A DNA stretch of 58,741 nt from Clostridiales bacterium (GTDB taxonomy: Bacteria; Bacillota; Clostridia; Peptostreptococcales; Anaerovoracaceae), in NCBI GenBank assembly GCA_015058275.1, contig SVCQ01000011.1, forward strand, positions 1 to 58,741, read 5' to 3'. Below, in pieces: positions 51,259-58,741 of the stretch. The number at the start of each line of letters is the position of its first letter. The first letter of the stretch is position 1. The position numbers and the translations under genes are program-made. The notes beneath the pieces are model-generated. The model searched no databases. It saw nothing but the letters and a program-made list of their open reading frames with translations, and was not told the DNA's origin.

Positions 51259-54200
51259 CTATTTGATCTTTGCGGTCTTCCATCCGGACCACTTCGATAC
51301 ATGTTTGACACCGCCTATGTACTTGTATGCCCTTATGCGGACGCTGTATTTCTGCTTTCTCGCAAGACCGCTGATCTTCTTGGAAGTCTTGCCCTTGCCG
51401 GCAGTGAATGTCTGATAGTATCCAGGACCCGAGACCTGTATCTCGATGCCGTCGATCTTCTTTCTGTTCTTCTTGGAGACCTTCTTCCATCTGACGGTCA
51501 TCTTCTTTTTGGCCGCCTTAGGCTTGCTGATCTTTACCGACGGCCGGTCAGTAGGATATACGATGCGCGCGATGGCCGAGTACGTCGTATAGCCGCAGCC
51601 CGTGCATCGGTGTCCCATGACTCCCTCCGAATCCTCTGTCGCAGGGGCGATCACGAAGTCTGTCCATGTGTGAGTGTGCGGCGCGCTTATGGTGAAGTAA
51701 ACCGTCTTTGTGCCTGTGAAGCGTCCTTTGCCTGTGAATATCACAGAGGCCATGCCTGCCTTTATGTTATTGGCATAGGATATGCTGTAATCTGTCCCCT
51801 CATTGAGGGTCTCTCCGTCATATGTTACGACAGGATCCTGGGTTATGGCGCTTCCTGTATAGCTCCTGTCAGTAATGCCGCTCACATCGCACTCATTCAT
51901 GCTGACTTTAGTGGTGATGGTAATACTCGACGGAGCGTATAGCCAGTCGTCGCTGTTCCCGCCGTCTATCACGAGCCTCATAGAATTGTATTCACTCATG
52001 ATATCCCCGTATTCCCACGGGTCGTTGACAAGGGCGATCACCGCACCGTCTGTTTCAGCGGCACTGATAGTTACACTTGCGTCCTCCAGCTCATGATCCT
52101 CCGTCTCAGGAGCTTCGCCTTTATTGCTTACTGTCTTGAGCCTCTTGCCGCTGACCTCAGCGGATATTATCTCCTCATCGGCAGACATGGCGAGCCTGAA
52201 CAGATCCTCTATGCTGATGCCGTAAACATCATATTCCGTATCGCCTTCCGATACCGTATATTCTCTGTCATAGTCAGAGTTGACTATATCCACCAGGGAT
52301 TCGGTGGTCTCATGTTTATTGCCGTTGTGATCATTCCAGACCAGCCCCACAGCGTCCCTTCGCAGCACGACTTCTACATTTACGCTGCCCTTAAAGTCTT
52401 CTTCCATGTCATCGACATCGAATTCCGCGGCCCCGTCTATGTAATACTCACTGCTCTGCACTTTGACCTTATACCAGCCGACAGTGAGACCGTAAGCGCC
52501 GCTGCTGTTCTTTTTATACTCAGTATTTCCCGTTAAGGACGCAACAGCAAGTGAATAATCGCCGTCCGGGATCTCGGATCCGTTCTTATCCTTTACAGTC
52601 ACATATACCGGGTACTTCCTGCTGCCCTCCAGGGTAAATGTGCACTGCGTTTCGTCAAGGGCAGCTGTGATCTCTCTGGTCTGAGACTTGTATCCTTCTG
52701 CGGCTGCCGTGACCGTGTACACTGCTTTCTTACTGAGTGTCCATACTCCGTTATTATCCTGTACTGCAGCGTTATCCGTCTTATTTACAACAGTTACTGC
52801 CGCTCCGGTGATCTCCGAGCCCGCTTCATTTCTGACCGTCACGGTAAGATCGGAAGTCCCCTCCACGTTCGTTATCAGCTTGTCTACTGTTCTCTTGAAG
52901 TCGGTCTTGCCCCAGCCGTAGGCGGCATCCTGCCCTTCGGTGCCCTCCGCAGGGATGGCAGTATCCTTAAGGAGCTCCATGAACCCGGTCTGAGTCATGT
53001 TATTATCGATGCTCTTGCATATCGCGGCCAGCGCAGCGACCTCAGGACAGGCGAAGCTGGTCCCCGATCCTGATCTGTATCCATACTTAGCACTATATGA
53101 AGGCCCAAAGATATCCTCACCGGGAGCAGTCACCCAGACCTTATTCTCATAGCCTTCACCGTCTTTCGAAGCAGCCGCACGCTGCGAGAACGACGAAACA
53201 TTCAGGTCACTGTCCAGCGAGCCTACGCCCATGGTGTACTGGGCAGGATAGCTTGGCTCATGACCGTCCTCGTAGTCGTTGCCTGCAGCGCAGACCACTA
53301 TTATTCCCCTGTTCATGGCAGCGGCACATGCCTGCTTCAGCTTGGTCGACTGTCCCGGCCCTCCGAGGCTCATGTTAATAACGGCTATATTAACACCCGC
53401 CTCCTTCTGAGCGACAGCATAATTGACAGCATCGGTCACTACACTCATGGACGCCCTTCCGCTTGAATCAAACACCCTGAGAGGCATTATTCTGACATCC
53501 TGAAGCAGCCCCGCTATGCATGTCCTGTTATTCTTGACAGCCGCGATTATGCCGGATACAAAGGTACCATGCCCGTTGTCATCTGCTGTATATGAGGAGC
53601 TTTTGTCGGAAACGAAATTGCTTCCTGTGACGACTCTCGTTTCATCGATGTCAGCATGTCCTGTATACAGTCCCGAATCTATGACCGCAATTACGATGTC
53701 ATCCCGGCTGTTCCCGTCACCATTGGCATCGACATCCAGGTCTGTATCCTGACCTTCAAAGTTATAGTCCCATACTGCCGGCACATTCATCGCGCTGATG
53801 TTATACTGTCTGCCGTATAAATTGTCGTTTGGCGCAGCAGAGGCTGCGGCCGCCCCGCTGTCTGAGATCGATACCTCGAAGTCAGGCTCCGCGCTGTCCA
53901 CATACTCAGGGGCAACAAGCCTCCTGAATTCATCAAGCGAACCGCAGGTGTAGGTCCTGTCTGTGTACTCAAGCGACTTTATCCCGGCTCCTCCGGCTAT
54001 CGCCCTGTCGATGGCCGCGACGACATCATCGCCGGCGCTCTCTTTGAGGCTGATCACATAGCCGTCCGAAGCGATATCGCTGTTGTCCGCTTTGATCTTT
54101 GCGGCTCTTTCGTAAGGATCCGCGATGTCACTGTACTCCTTGAACTCAGGCTCGCTGTCGATTTTGAGCGCATCAGAAGAAGCCGCGGCTTTATTATCTG

Positions 54201-54300
54201 CCGTCCTGACCTCGGTATCTCTGTCCAGGCACATCAGGACTATGCCTGCCGCAGCGATAACGCATGCTATTGATAGTACGATTACCAGCCTTTTCCTCAT
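51259..54300 (-). CDS. Secreted subtilisin-family (S8) serine protease with C-terminal repeat domains
   Basis: This 1013-residue protein has an N-terminal signal/anchor (about residues 4-24), a propeptide, and the S8 catalytic triad Asp208 (VIAVIDSG), His244 (NGHGTFVSG) and Ser415 (GSGTSFACPE). The C-terminal half has carboxypeptidase-regulatory-like (Cna-B/PEGA-like) domains, an Ig-like YTG-type domain near 830-890, a CTGC-containing HTHTW motif near 895-930 and a Lys-rich Fn3-like end. No LPxTG is seen, so it is secreted or wall-bound non-covalently. The ATG lacks a clear SD. It has its own terminator. Confidence 0.93.
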   Translation of the reverse strand: MRKRLVIVLSIACVIAAAGIVLMCLDRDTEVRTADNKAAASSDALKIDSEPEFKEYSDIADPYERAAKIKADNSDIASDGYVISLKESAGDDVVAAIDRAIAGGAGIKSLEYTDRTYTCGSLDEFRRLVAPEYVDSAEPDFEVSISDSGAAAASAAPNDNLYGRQYNISAMNVPAVWDYNFEGQDTDLDVDANGDGNSRDDIVIAVIDSGLYTGHADIDETRVVTGSNFVSDKSSSYTADDNGHGTFVSGIIAAVKNNRTCIAGLLQDVRIMPLRVFDSSGRASMSVVTDAVNYAVAQKEAGVNIAVINMSLGGPGQSTKLKQACAAAMNRGIIVVCAAGNDYEDGHEPSYPAQYTMGVGSLDSDLNVSSFSQRAAASKDGEGYENKVWVTAPGEDIFGPSYSAKYGYRSGSGTSFACPEVAALAAICKSIDNNMTQTGFMELLKDTAIPAEGTEGQDAAYGWGKTDFKRTVDKLITNVEGTSDLTVTVRNEAGSEITGAAVTVVNKTDNAAVQDNNGVWTLSKKAVYTVTAAAEGYKSQTREITAALDETQCTFTLEGSRKYPVYVTVKDKNGSEIPDGDYSLAVASLTGNTEYKKNSSGAYGLTVGWYKVKVQSSEYYIDGAAEFDVDDMEEDFKGSVNVEVVLRRDAVGLVWNDHNGNKHETTESLVDIVNSDYDREYTVSEGDTEYDVYGISIEDLFRLAMSADEEIISAEVSGKRLKTVSNKGEAPETEDHELEDASVTISAAETDGAVIALVNDPWEYGDIMSEYNSMRLVIDGGNSDDWLYAPSSITITTKVSMNECDVSGITDRSYTGSAITQDPVVTYDGETLNEGTDYSISYANNIKAGMASVIFTGKGRFTGTKTVYFTISAPHTHTWTDFVIAPATEDSEGVMGHRCTGCGYTTYSAIARIVYPTDRPSVKISKPKAAKKKMTVRWKKVSKKNRKKIDGIEIQVSGPGYYQTFTAGKGKTSKKISGLARKQKYSVRIRAYKYIGGVKHVSKWSGWKTAKIK

Positions 54301-54384
54301 TTGATGGTGATTATATCATCAAGCTGTTGTTTTTTCCCGTTTTTATTCCTAAGGAATATACAGTCTGGCGTACAGCCTTCCGAC

Positions 54385-54422
54385 TAAAAAACTGCATCTG
54401 CGGATCATCACGACAGATGCAG
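54385..54422 (-). terminator. Rho-independent terminator of cysE
   Basis: On the minus strand arms CTGCATCTG and CAGATGCAG with a 13-base loop are followed by TTTTTT, about 17 bp past the stop. Confidence 0.88.
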
Positions 54423-54438
54423 CCTTTATGAATATCAA

Positions 54439-55344
54439 TCAGATGTACCACTCGATTTCGCCTTCGAGCGCCTTCCTGTCTGAAGAGAGCTCCTGTCCGC
54501 ACGGTTTTGTGACAATTGTCTCGCCGTCGTTCAGGGAGTGAGTCAGCCATACATTTCCGCCGACCACGCAGTCATTGCCGATCTTTGTGTCTCCGCCGAG
54601 TATGGTGGCTCCTGCGTAGATGACCACCCCGTCTCCGATATCCGGATGACGCTTGACGCCCTTGATCGGAGTGCCGTCCTCTGCGAGGGCGAAGCTCTTG
54701 GCTCCAAGTGTCACGTGCTGATATATCTTGACGTGATCTCCGATAGTCGTCGTCTCTCCGATGACCACGCCCGTGCCGTGGTCGATGAAGAAGTATCTGC
54801 CGATGGTCGCACCCGGATGGATGTCGATGCCGGTCTCCTTGTGAGCCTGCTCCGTCATGACCCTCGGGATCATCGGAACGCCCATCTCATACAGCTTGTG
54901 TGCGATCCTGTAGATTGCTATTGCGTAGAATGCAGGATATGTGACGATGACCTCATCCGTGCTGGTGGCTGCAGGGTCTCCCTCGTAGCCTGCCTGGATG
55001 TCTGTCTTTAATATCTCAAGTATGCCCGGCAGAGCGTTGATAAGTTCATCCGCCTTTTCGGAGGCTTCCTCCACGTCTCTGTACACGAGTTCGAGCGTCT
55101 GCACGATGGCATCGTACGCCCTCATCAGCTCGTATGTCCTCTTCTCGGTCTCAACGAATCTTGCGCGTGTCTTACCGAAATGGTACGGGAACATAGCCCT
55201 GAGCAGATGGTCGATAGCCTCGGCCACCTTCTCCTTCATGCCGAGCATATGCCCGTCATTAGGTCTTGTGTCTATCTCCTTCATCCTGTAGGCGAGTTCC
55301 TCAAGATGTCCGGCTCCTGCGCCTTTGTTTTGTATTGTCATCAT
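54439..55344 (-). CDS. Serine O-acetyltransferase (CysE/EpsC-like)
   Basis: This 301-residue enzyme makes O-acetylserine for cysteine synthesis. The left-handed beta-helix signature HPGATIGRYFFIDHGTG at about residues 195-210 and VIGETTTIGDHV follow an alpha-helical N-terminus longer than in short CysE. GGAGGG is at the start; either of two adjacent ATGs (55344 or 55341) is possible. Confidence 0.92.
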   Translation of the reverse strand: MMTIQNKGAGAGHLEELAYRMKEIDTRPNDGHMLGMKEKVAEAIDHLLRAMFPYHFGKTRARFVETEKRTYELMRAYDAIVQTLELVYRDVEEASEKADELINALPGILEILKTDIQAGYEGDPAATSTDEVIVTYPAFYAIAIYRIAHKLYEMGVPMIPRVMTEQAHKETGIDIHPGATIGRYFFIDHGTGVVIGETTTIGDHVKIYQHVTLGAKSFALAEDGTPIKGVKRHPDIGDGVVIYAGATILGGDTKIGNDCVVGGNVWLTHSLNDGETIVTKPCGQELSSDRKALEGEIEWYI

Positions 55345-55360
55345 ACCCTCCGGTGATTAC

Positions 55361-55615
55361 TTATGCCTGTGCCAGTGCCTGTCTGAGTGCTTTACTGAGC
55401 TGGTCCGGACAGGATGTGTCCTTGAAGCCGCAGGTGGTGCCTTCGAGCTTGTCGATGACCTCCTCTGCCTTCATGCCTTTGATAAGCTTGGATATGCCGC
55501 TGAGGTTGCCGTTGCAGCCTCCCGTGAATACGACATCATTGATCCTGTCCCCGTCGAGTTCAACCTCGATCATCACAGAGCATGTGCCCTCGGGATAATA
55601 TGTGAATTTGTTCAT
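55361..55615 (-). CDS. TSCPD-domain protein
   Basis: This 84-residue protein has the TSCPD (TIGR03905-type) pattern: GGCNGNLSGISKLI near residues 31-44 and TSCPDQL near 66-72, with four cysteines that may form a metal site. The AAGGAG SD is clear. The family's function is unclear; related domains occur at the ends of some ribonucleotide reductases. It is upstream of cysE by 16 bp, so the two are probably cotranscribed. Confidence 0.9.
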   Translation of the reverse strand: MNKFTYYPEGTCSVMIEVELDGDRINDVVFTGGCNGNLSGISKLIKGMKAEEVIDKLEGTTCGFKDTSCPDQLSKALRQALAQA

Positions 55616-55627
55616 GTATATAACTCC

Positions 55628-56203
55628 TTACAGCCCGATCTGATCGGCGATCTCCGTCATCGATTCGAGCGCGATATCTATGAATTCGTCCCATGTGATG
55701 CCTGTCTTTTCGATCAGGCTCATGTACTGTCTGTTGGCGCCGGCCGCGAATCTCGTCTCCTTAAATCTCTTGTTGACGGATTTGTGCTTGACGCTGGCTA
55801 CCTTTTTGTCCGGATAGATCTGAGCGATCGCCTTTACAAATCCGGACATCGGATCTGCAGCGATAAGAGCGTACTCGAGCGTAGTCTCAGGCTGCTTGCC
55901 GCAGGCCGGATTGTGTGCCATGATGGCGTTCTCCATCACAGGATCGCCGAAGCCCTCATTCTGAAGGATCTTTGCCGAAGTCGGGCCGTGTGTCCCGAAG
56001 TCGTCTCTCCACGGTGCAGTCTCCTCATCGAGGTCGTGCAGAAGTCCGCAGATGCCCCAGTACTCGACATCATCCGGCGCGAGCCTCTTTGCGAGACCCC
56101 TCATGATAGCCTCAACGGCATAGCTGTGGGTGATGTAGTTCTCACCCTTGACGTATTTGTGCAGGAGCTCGTTCGCCTGCTCCCTTGTAAGTTTAGCTTC
56201 CAT
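55628..56203 (-). CDS. HD-domain protein (predicted hydrolase)
   Basis: This 191-residue HD-domain protein shows the metal ligands: His in YITHSY near 26, HD in LLHDLDEE near 56-57, and a distal Asp in IAADP near 116. Such small HD proteins hydrolyse phosphate esters of nucleotides or other small molecules. It is 12 bp upstream of the TSCPD gene and 65 bp after punA. Confidence 0.82.
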   Translation of the reverse strand: MEAKLTREQANELLHKYVKGENYITHSYAVEAIMRGLAKRLAPDDVEYWGICGLLHDLDEETAPWRDDFGTHGPTSAKILQNEGFGDPVMENAIMAHNPACGKQPETTLEYALIAADPMSGFVKAIAQIYPDKKVASVKHKSVNKRFKETRFAAGANRQYMSLIEKTGITWDEFIDIALESMTEIADQIGL

Positions 56204-56268
56204 TAAAAGTTATGTCCCTTCTGTAAATACAAATGATTTGTGATTTTAACCCGTAGATTCTACCCGTT

Positions 56269-57108
56269 TTAGAGCTGTATTGCAAGGTCGACGACCCTGG
56301 TGAAATCGTCCTTGATGGCAAGGCTCGCCTCCGCGACCTCATCGCCTGAGATAGGCTGATCGAGCACGCCGGCTGCCATGTTCGACAGGAACGATATGCC
56401 GATGATCTCCACGCCCGCATGATTGGCTACGATGGCTTCAGGCACGGTCGACATGCCGACTGCATCGGCCCCGATAGCCCTTGCGAACCTGATCTCGGCA
56501 GGAGTCTCGAATGACGGTCCGCTGAACATCGCATAGACTCCCTCATAGAGCTCTATGCCCTCGGCAGCAGCCTGCTTTTTGAGCTTTTCTCTCAGCTCCT
56601 TGCTGTATGTATATGTCATGTCCGGGAATCTCGGTCCCAGCTCGTCTATGTTCCTTCCGATGAGCGGGTTGTCGCCCGAGAGGTTGATGTGGTCGCTCAA
56701 GAGCATCAGATGCCCCATGCTGAAATCCGTATTGACGCAGCCTGCGGCATTTGTGAGTATGAGCCTTTTGATGCCGAGTGCCGCCATTACCCTTGTCGGA
56801 TAGGCCGCCTTGTCCATGTTGCGGCTCTCATAGTAGTGGAAGCGTCCCGCCATGACGATCACTCTCTTGCCGAGGTACTCTCCGAATACGAGCTCTCCCC
56901 TGTGCTCCGAGACCCATCCGGACTCCATGTTAGGGATGCTGTTGTACGGCAGTACGATAGGATCCTTGATCCTGTCCGCGTAATCGTTGAGGCCCGTGCC
57001 CAGTACGATGCCGATCTCCGGCTCCGAGACTCCCTGCTCGTGCAGGTATCCGATAGTGTCCCATATCCTCTCGATCGGCTCCTTGCCGGAATACTTTCTC
57101 ATTGACAT
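56269..57108 (-). CDS. Purine nucleoside phosphorylase (class I, trimeric type)
   Basis: This 279-residue enzyme cleaves purine nucleosides with phosphate. GIVLGTGL near residue 33-40, AGRFHYYES near 92-100, TNAAGCVN near 117-124, and the substrate residues MFSGPSFETPAEIRF (with Glu) and VGMSTVPE near 220 match PNP class I. GGAG precedes the ATG. Confidence 0.94.
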   Translation of the reverse strand: MSMRKYSGKEPIERIWDTIGYLHEQGVSEPEIGIVLGTGLNDYADRIKDPIVLPYNSIPNMESGWVSEHRGELVFGEYLGKRVIVMAGRFHYYESRNMDKAAYPTRVMAALGIKRLILTNAAGCVNTDFSMGHLMLLSDHINLSGDNPLIGRNIDELGPRFPDMTYTYSKELREKLKKQAAAEGIELYEGVYAMFSGPSFETPAEIRFARAIGADAVGMSTVPEAIVANHAGVEIIGISFLSNMAAGVLDQPISGDEVAEASLAIKDDFTRVVDLAIQL

Positions 57109-57127
57109 GTCTTGATCTCCTTGTCTG

Positions 57128-57568
57128 TTACTTCACGCCTGATTCCTCTACGAGCTTCCTTGCCTCCGCAAGGCTTATGCCTCTCTCCGAAGCTATCCTC
57201 GCAAGGTCCTCATACTCGTACTTGTACCTGCTGACTCCGTATCCGCTGACTTCCTTGACCCGTACCGGTCCGTACGGCGTATCCAGGGTCTTCTCGCTTC
57301 TGTCCAGTATGTATCTTTCGGAGATGACTTCCCTGATGCCTATGGTCGTGGTGTATTTGAAGATGAGACCGGCCATGCGCTGCTTCTCGTCCTCTTCATC
57401 CGAGGTCATCACAGTGAGCATGGTCGCCGGGCGCCCCTTCTTCATCTGGATCGGGGTCATGCTGACGTCCCTGGCGCCATGCGCCATGAGCTGCTCAGCC
57501 GCGAATGCCAGCTCCTCCGCCGTCATGTCATCAATGTTGCACTCAAATTCGCAAACTCTGTCTTTCAT
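57128..57568 (-). CDS. Stand-alone LarC C-terminal (LarC2-like) domain protein
   Basis: This 146-residue protein matches the C-terminal part of the LarC nickel-insertion protein (DUF111): ECNIDDMTAEELAFAAE near the start, DVSMTPIQMKKGRP near residue 33-46, and GIREVISERYILDR near 95. LarC normally has a LarC1 portion, absent from the adjacent sequence. In L. plantarum LarC is joined by ribosomal frameshift. The upstream gene here is an unrelated ABC ATPase, so the protein may act alone or with LarC1 elsewhere. Confidence 0.82.
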   Translation of the reverse strand: MKDRVCEFECNIDDMTAEELAFAAEQLMAHGARDVSMTPIQMKKGRPATMLTVMTSDEEDEKQRMAGLIFKYTTTIGIREVISERYILDRSEKTLDTPYGPVRVKEVSGYGVSRYKYEYEDLARIASERGISLAEARKLVEESGVK

Positions 57569-57579
57569 GATCCGCCTTT

Positions 57580-58671
57580 TTAATCTGCAAATATCTTTAT
57601 GGTTACAGTTGTCGTGTCTGTCTCTTCGTCGTATGCGTACTCGTTGGAACGGCTGTATACATCGATCATCTTGAGCAGCATCTGCTCTTCTTCGCTGCCC
57701 GGCCTGTAATTGCCCGGATAGCTGACGGTGATGTATGCAGACTTATGCGACTCCGAATACTCGCTGACGACATTGATCTTTGGCTCAGGAAGAGCCGGCA
57801 TCAGTATCGCGAGGCAGAGTTCCTCGACTACCGAGCGTATGCCGTAAGCGACCTTCTCAGGTATCCTGTTCTTGAAGCAGTATGTATCGATCTCGGATAT
57901 GGCTCCGACGAAGTCGTAGTCCTTGCTGTCGATATTGAGTTCGAGCACCTTGAGCCTTCTGACGAATCTGCGCGTATTGTCCCTGACCGGATGATCGAAT
58001 ACCTGCTCGGTGCTTCCGTCCTCGTAGATGATGCCCTCATCCATGTAGAACACGCGGTTCGAGACCTTTTGGGCCAGTCTCATCTCGTGTGTGACTATCA
58101 TCATGGTCTTGCCGCTCTTTGCGAGCTCCTCGATTACCGCCTCGACCTCGCCTACCATCGTCGGGTCGAGCGCGCTTGTAGGCTCATCGAAGAGAATTAT
58201 ATCCGGATCCATCGCGAGCGTACGCGCGATCGCGACACGCTGCTTCTGACCTCCCGAGAGAGATGACGGATACTTGAGAGCCCTCTCCGCAAGACCGACC
58301 TGGCGAAGCAGGGATATGCCCCTGTCGTAGGCTTCCTGCCTGCTGAGTCCGAGCAGCTTTACAGGAGCGTGCATGATGTTCTCAATGACCGTCATGTGGT
58401 TGAAGAGATTGTAGGACTGGAATACCATGCCCATCTTCTGGCGCACCTTATTGATGTCGCAGCCCGGCGCTGTGATCTCCTCTCCGTCCACAAAGATCTG
58501 TCCGCCTGTAGGCGGATCGAGGAAGTTGAGGCACCTCAGCAGTGTCGACTTGCCCGTGCCGGATGGTCCGATCACGGCGATCGCGTCGCCATCGTTGACA
58601 ACAGCGTTTATGTCCTTAAGGACCACCGACGGTCCGTATGCCTTCTGCATGTGTCTGAATTCAATCATCAA
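57580..58671 (-). CDS. Amino-acid-type ABC ATPase with extra C-terminal HATPase-like domain
   Basis: This 363-residue protein has a GlnQ/HisP-like ABC ATPase in residues 1-245: Walker A GPSGTGKST near 36, LSGGQKQR near 138, Walker B IILFDEPTSALD near 156 and the His switch in VTHE near 195. Residues about 250-363 are an extra domain (VAYGIRSVVEELCLAI, and later DTTTVTIKI) that looks like a GHKL/RsbW-type fold or a degenerate version. No permease gene is visible in the window. The ATG has no clear SD. Confidence 0.82.
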   Translation of the reverse strand: MMIEFRHMQKAYGPSVVLKDINAVVNDGDAIAVIGPSGTGKSTLLRCLNFLDPPTGGQIFVDGEEITAPGCDINKVRQKMGMVFQSYNLFNHMTVIENIMHAPVKLLGLSRQEAYDRGISLLRQVGLAERALKYPSSLSGGQKQRVAIARTLAMDPDIILFDEPTSALDPTMVGEVEAVIEELAKSGKTMMIVTHEMRLAQKVSNRVFYMDEGIIYEDGSTEQVFDHPVRDNTRRFVRRLKVLELNIDSKDYDFVGAISEIDTYCFKNRIPEKVAYGIRSVVEELCLAILMPALPEPKINVVSEYSESHKSAYITVSYPGNYRPGSEEEQMLLKMIDVYSRSNEYAYDEETDTTTVTIKIFAD

Positions 58672-58741
58672 AAATTCGGCAAGGATACCCCGTCTTCTGC
58701 AAGGCGGGGAGGAATTGCCCCCTCCTCTCCTGATCAGTTTT

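Noticed and set aside
55361-55615. TSCPD protein as a selenoprotein
   Set aside because: All its conserved positions are encoded by ordinary Cys codons and no in-frame TGA precedes the stop.

Overview
The window is a Gram-positive, low-to-mid GC anaerobe-type chromosome segment. I read it as a member of the class Clostridia, perhaps near the Anaerovoracaceae/Family XIII lineages. The support is the gene complement: a Clostridia-style type IV pilus locus, selABC, a TIGR02172-like STAS/kinase protein, a TSCPD protein, YitT, and LTA-type glycosylation genes, with strong Gram-positive Shine-Dalgarno (SD) sequences and sigma-A promoters. The taxonomic placement is inference. Almost every gene lies on the minus strand, so the layout below runs from high to low coordinates within each block.

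Block 1 (1-13,900) is accessory DNA. A hipBA-type toxin-antitoxin pair sits at the left edge (hipA runs off the window) with a clear promoter and two palindromic operators. Next to it is a ten-gene, same-strand, tightly packed and visibly A+T-richer operon: YfhO, a YidC-like/sulfatase fusion, a CsbB/GtrB-type glycosyltransferase, GtrA, a TagB/TagF-like transferase, choline kinase (LicA), phosphocholine cytidylyltransferase (LicC), a BCCT choline transporter (LicB role), a CPBP protease and a small membrane protein. It looks like a pathway that imports choline, activates it to CDP-choline and decorates a glycosylated surface polymer. No LicD is present, so the TagF-like enzyme or the fusion protein is a candidate for the missing transfer step. 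This is the most novel part of the window.

Block 2 (14,235-25,335, plus a third prepilin at 27,861-28,874) is a type IV pilus locus: pilB, pilT, pilC, a pseudopilin-like gene, pilD, pilM, pilN, pilO and pilA, then an accessory repeat-rich membrane protein and two further prepilins. pilB and pilA carry identical TTGAAA-17-TATAAT promoters. PilB has an MshEN-type N-terminus, suggesting c-di-GMP control.

Block 3 (25,421-27,856) holds a six-tRNA operon (Met-Val-Asp-His-Gln-Cys), the divergent lgt gene, and a hicAB toxin-antitoxin pair inserted at the lgt 3' end. A diverged second copy of the last ~200 bp of lgt lies on the far side.

Block 4 (28,948-46,975) is mostly housekeeping: ychF, a STAS / STAS-kinase / HATPase partner-switching module, an RNase H-like exonuclease, yitT, an orphan DNA methyltransferase with a P-loop partner, glyA, folC, valS, a small alarmone synthetase, folD, potABC without potD, and an Mrp/ApbC Fe-S carrier.

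Block 5 (47,014-58,741) has selC-selA-selB plus a coupled lipoprotein gene, a large secreted subtilase, cysE, a TSCPD protein, an HD-domain protein, purine nucleoside phosphorylase, a stand-alone LarC C-terminal domain protein, and an ABC ATPase with an extra C-terminal domain that resembles an HATPase.
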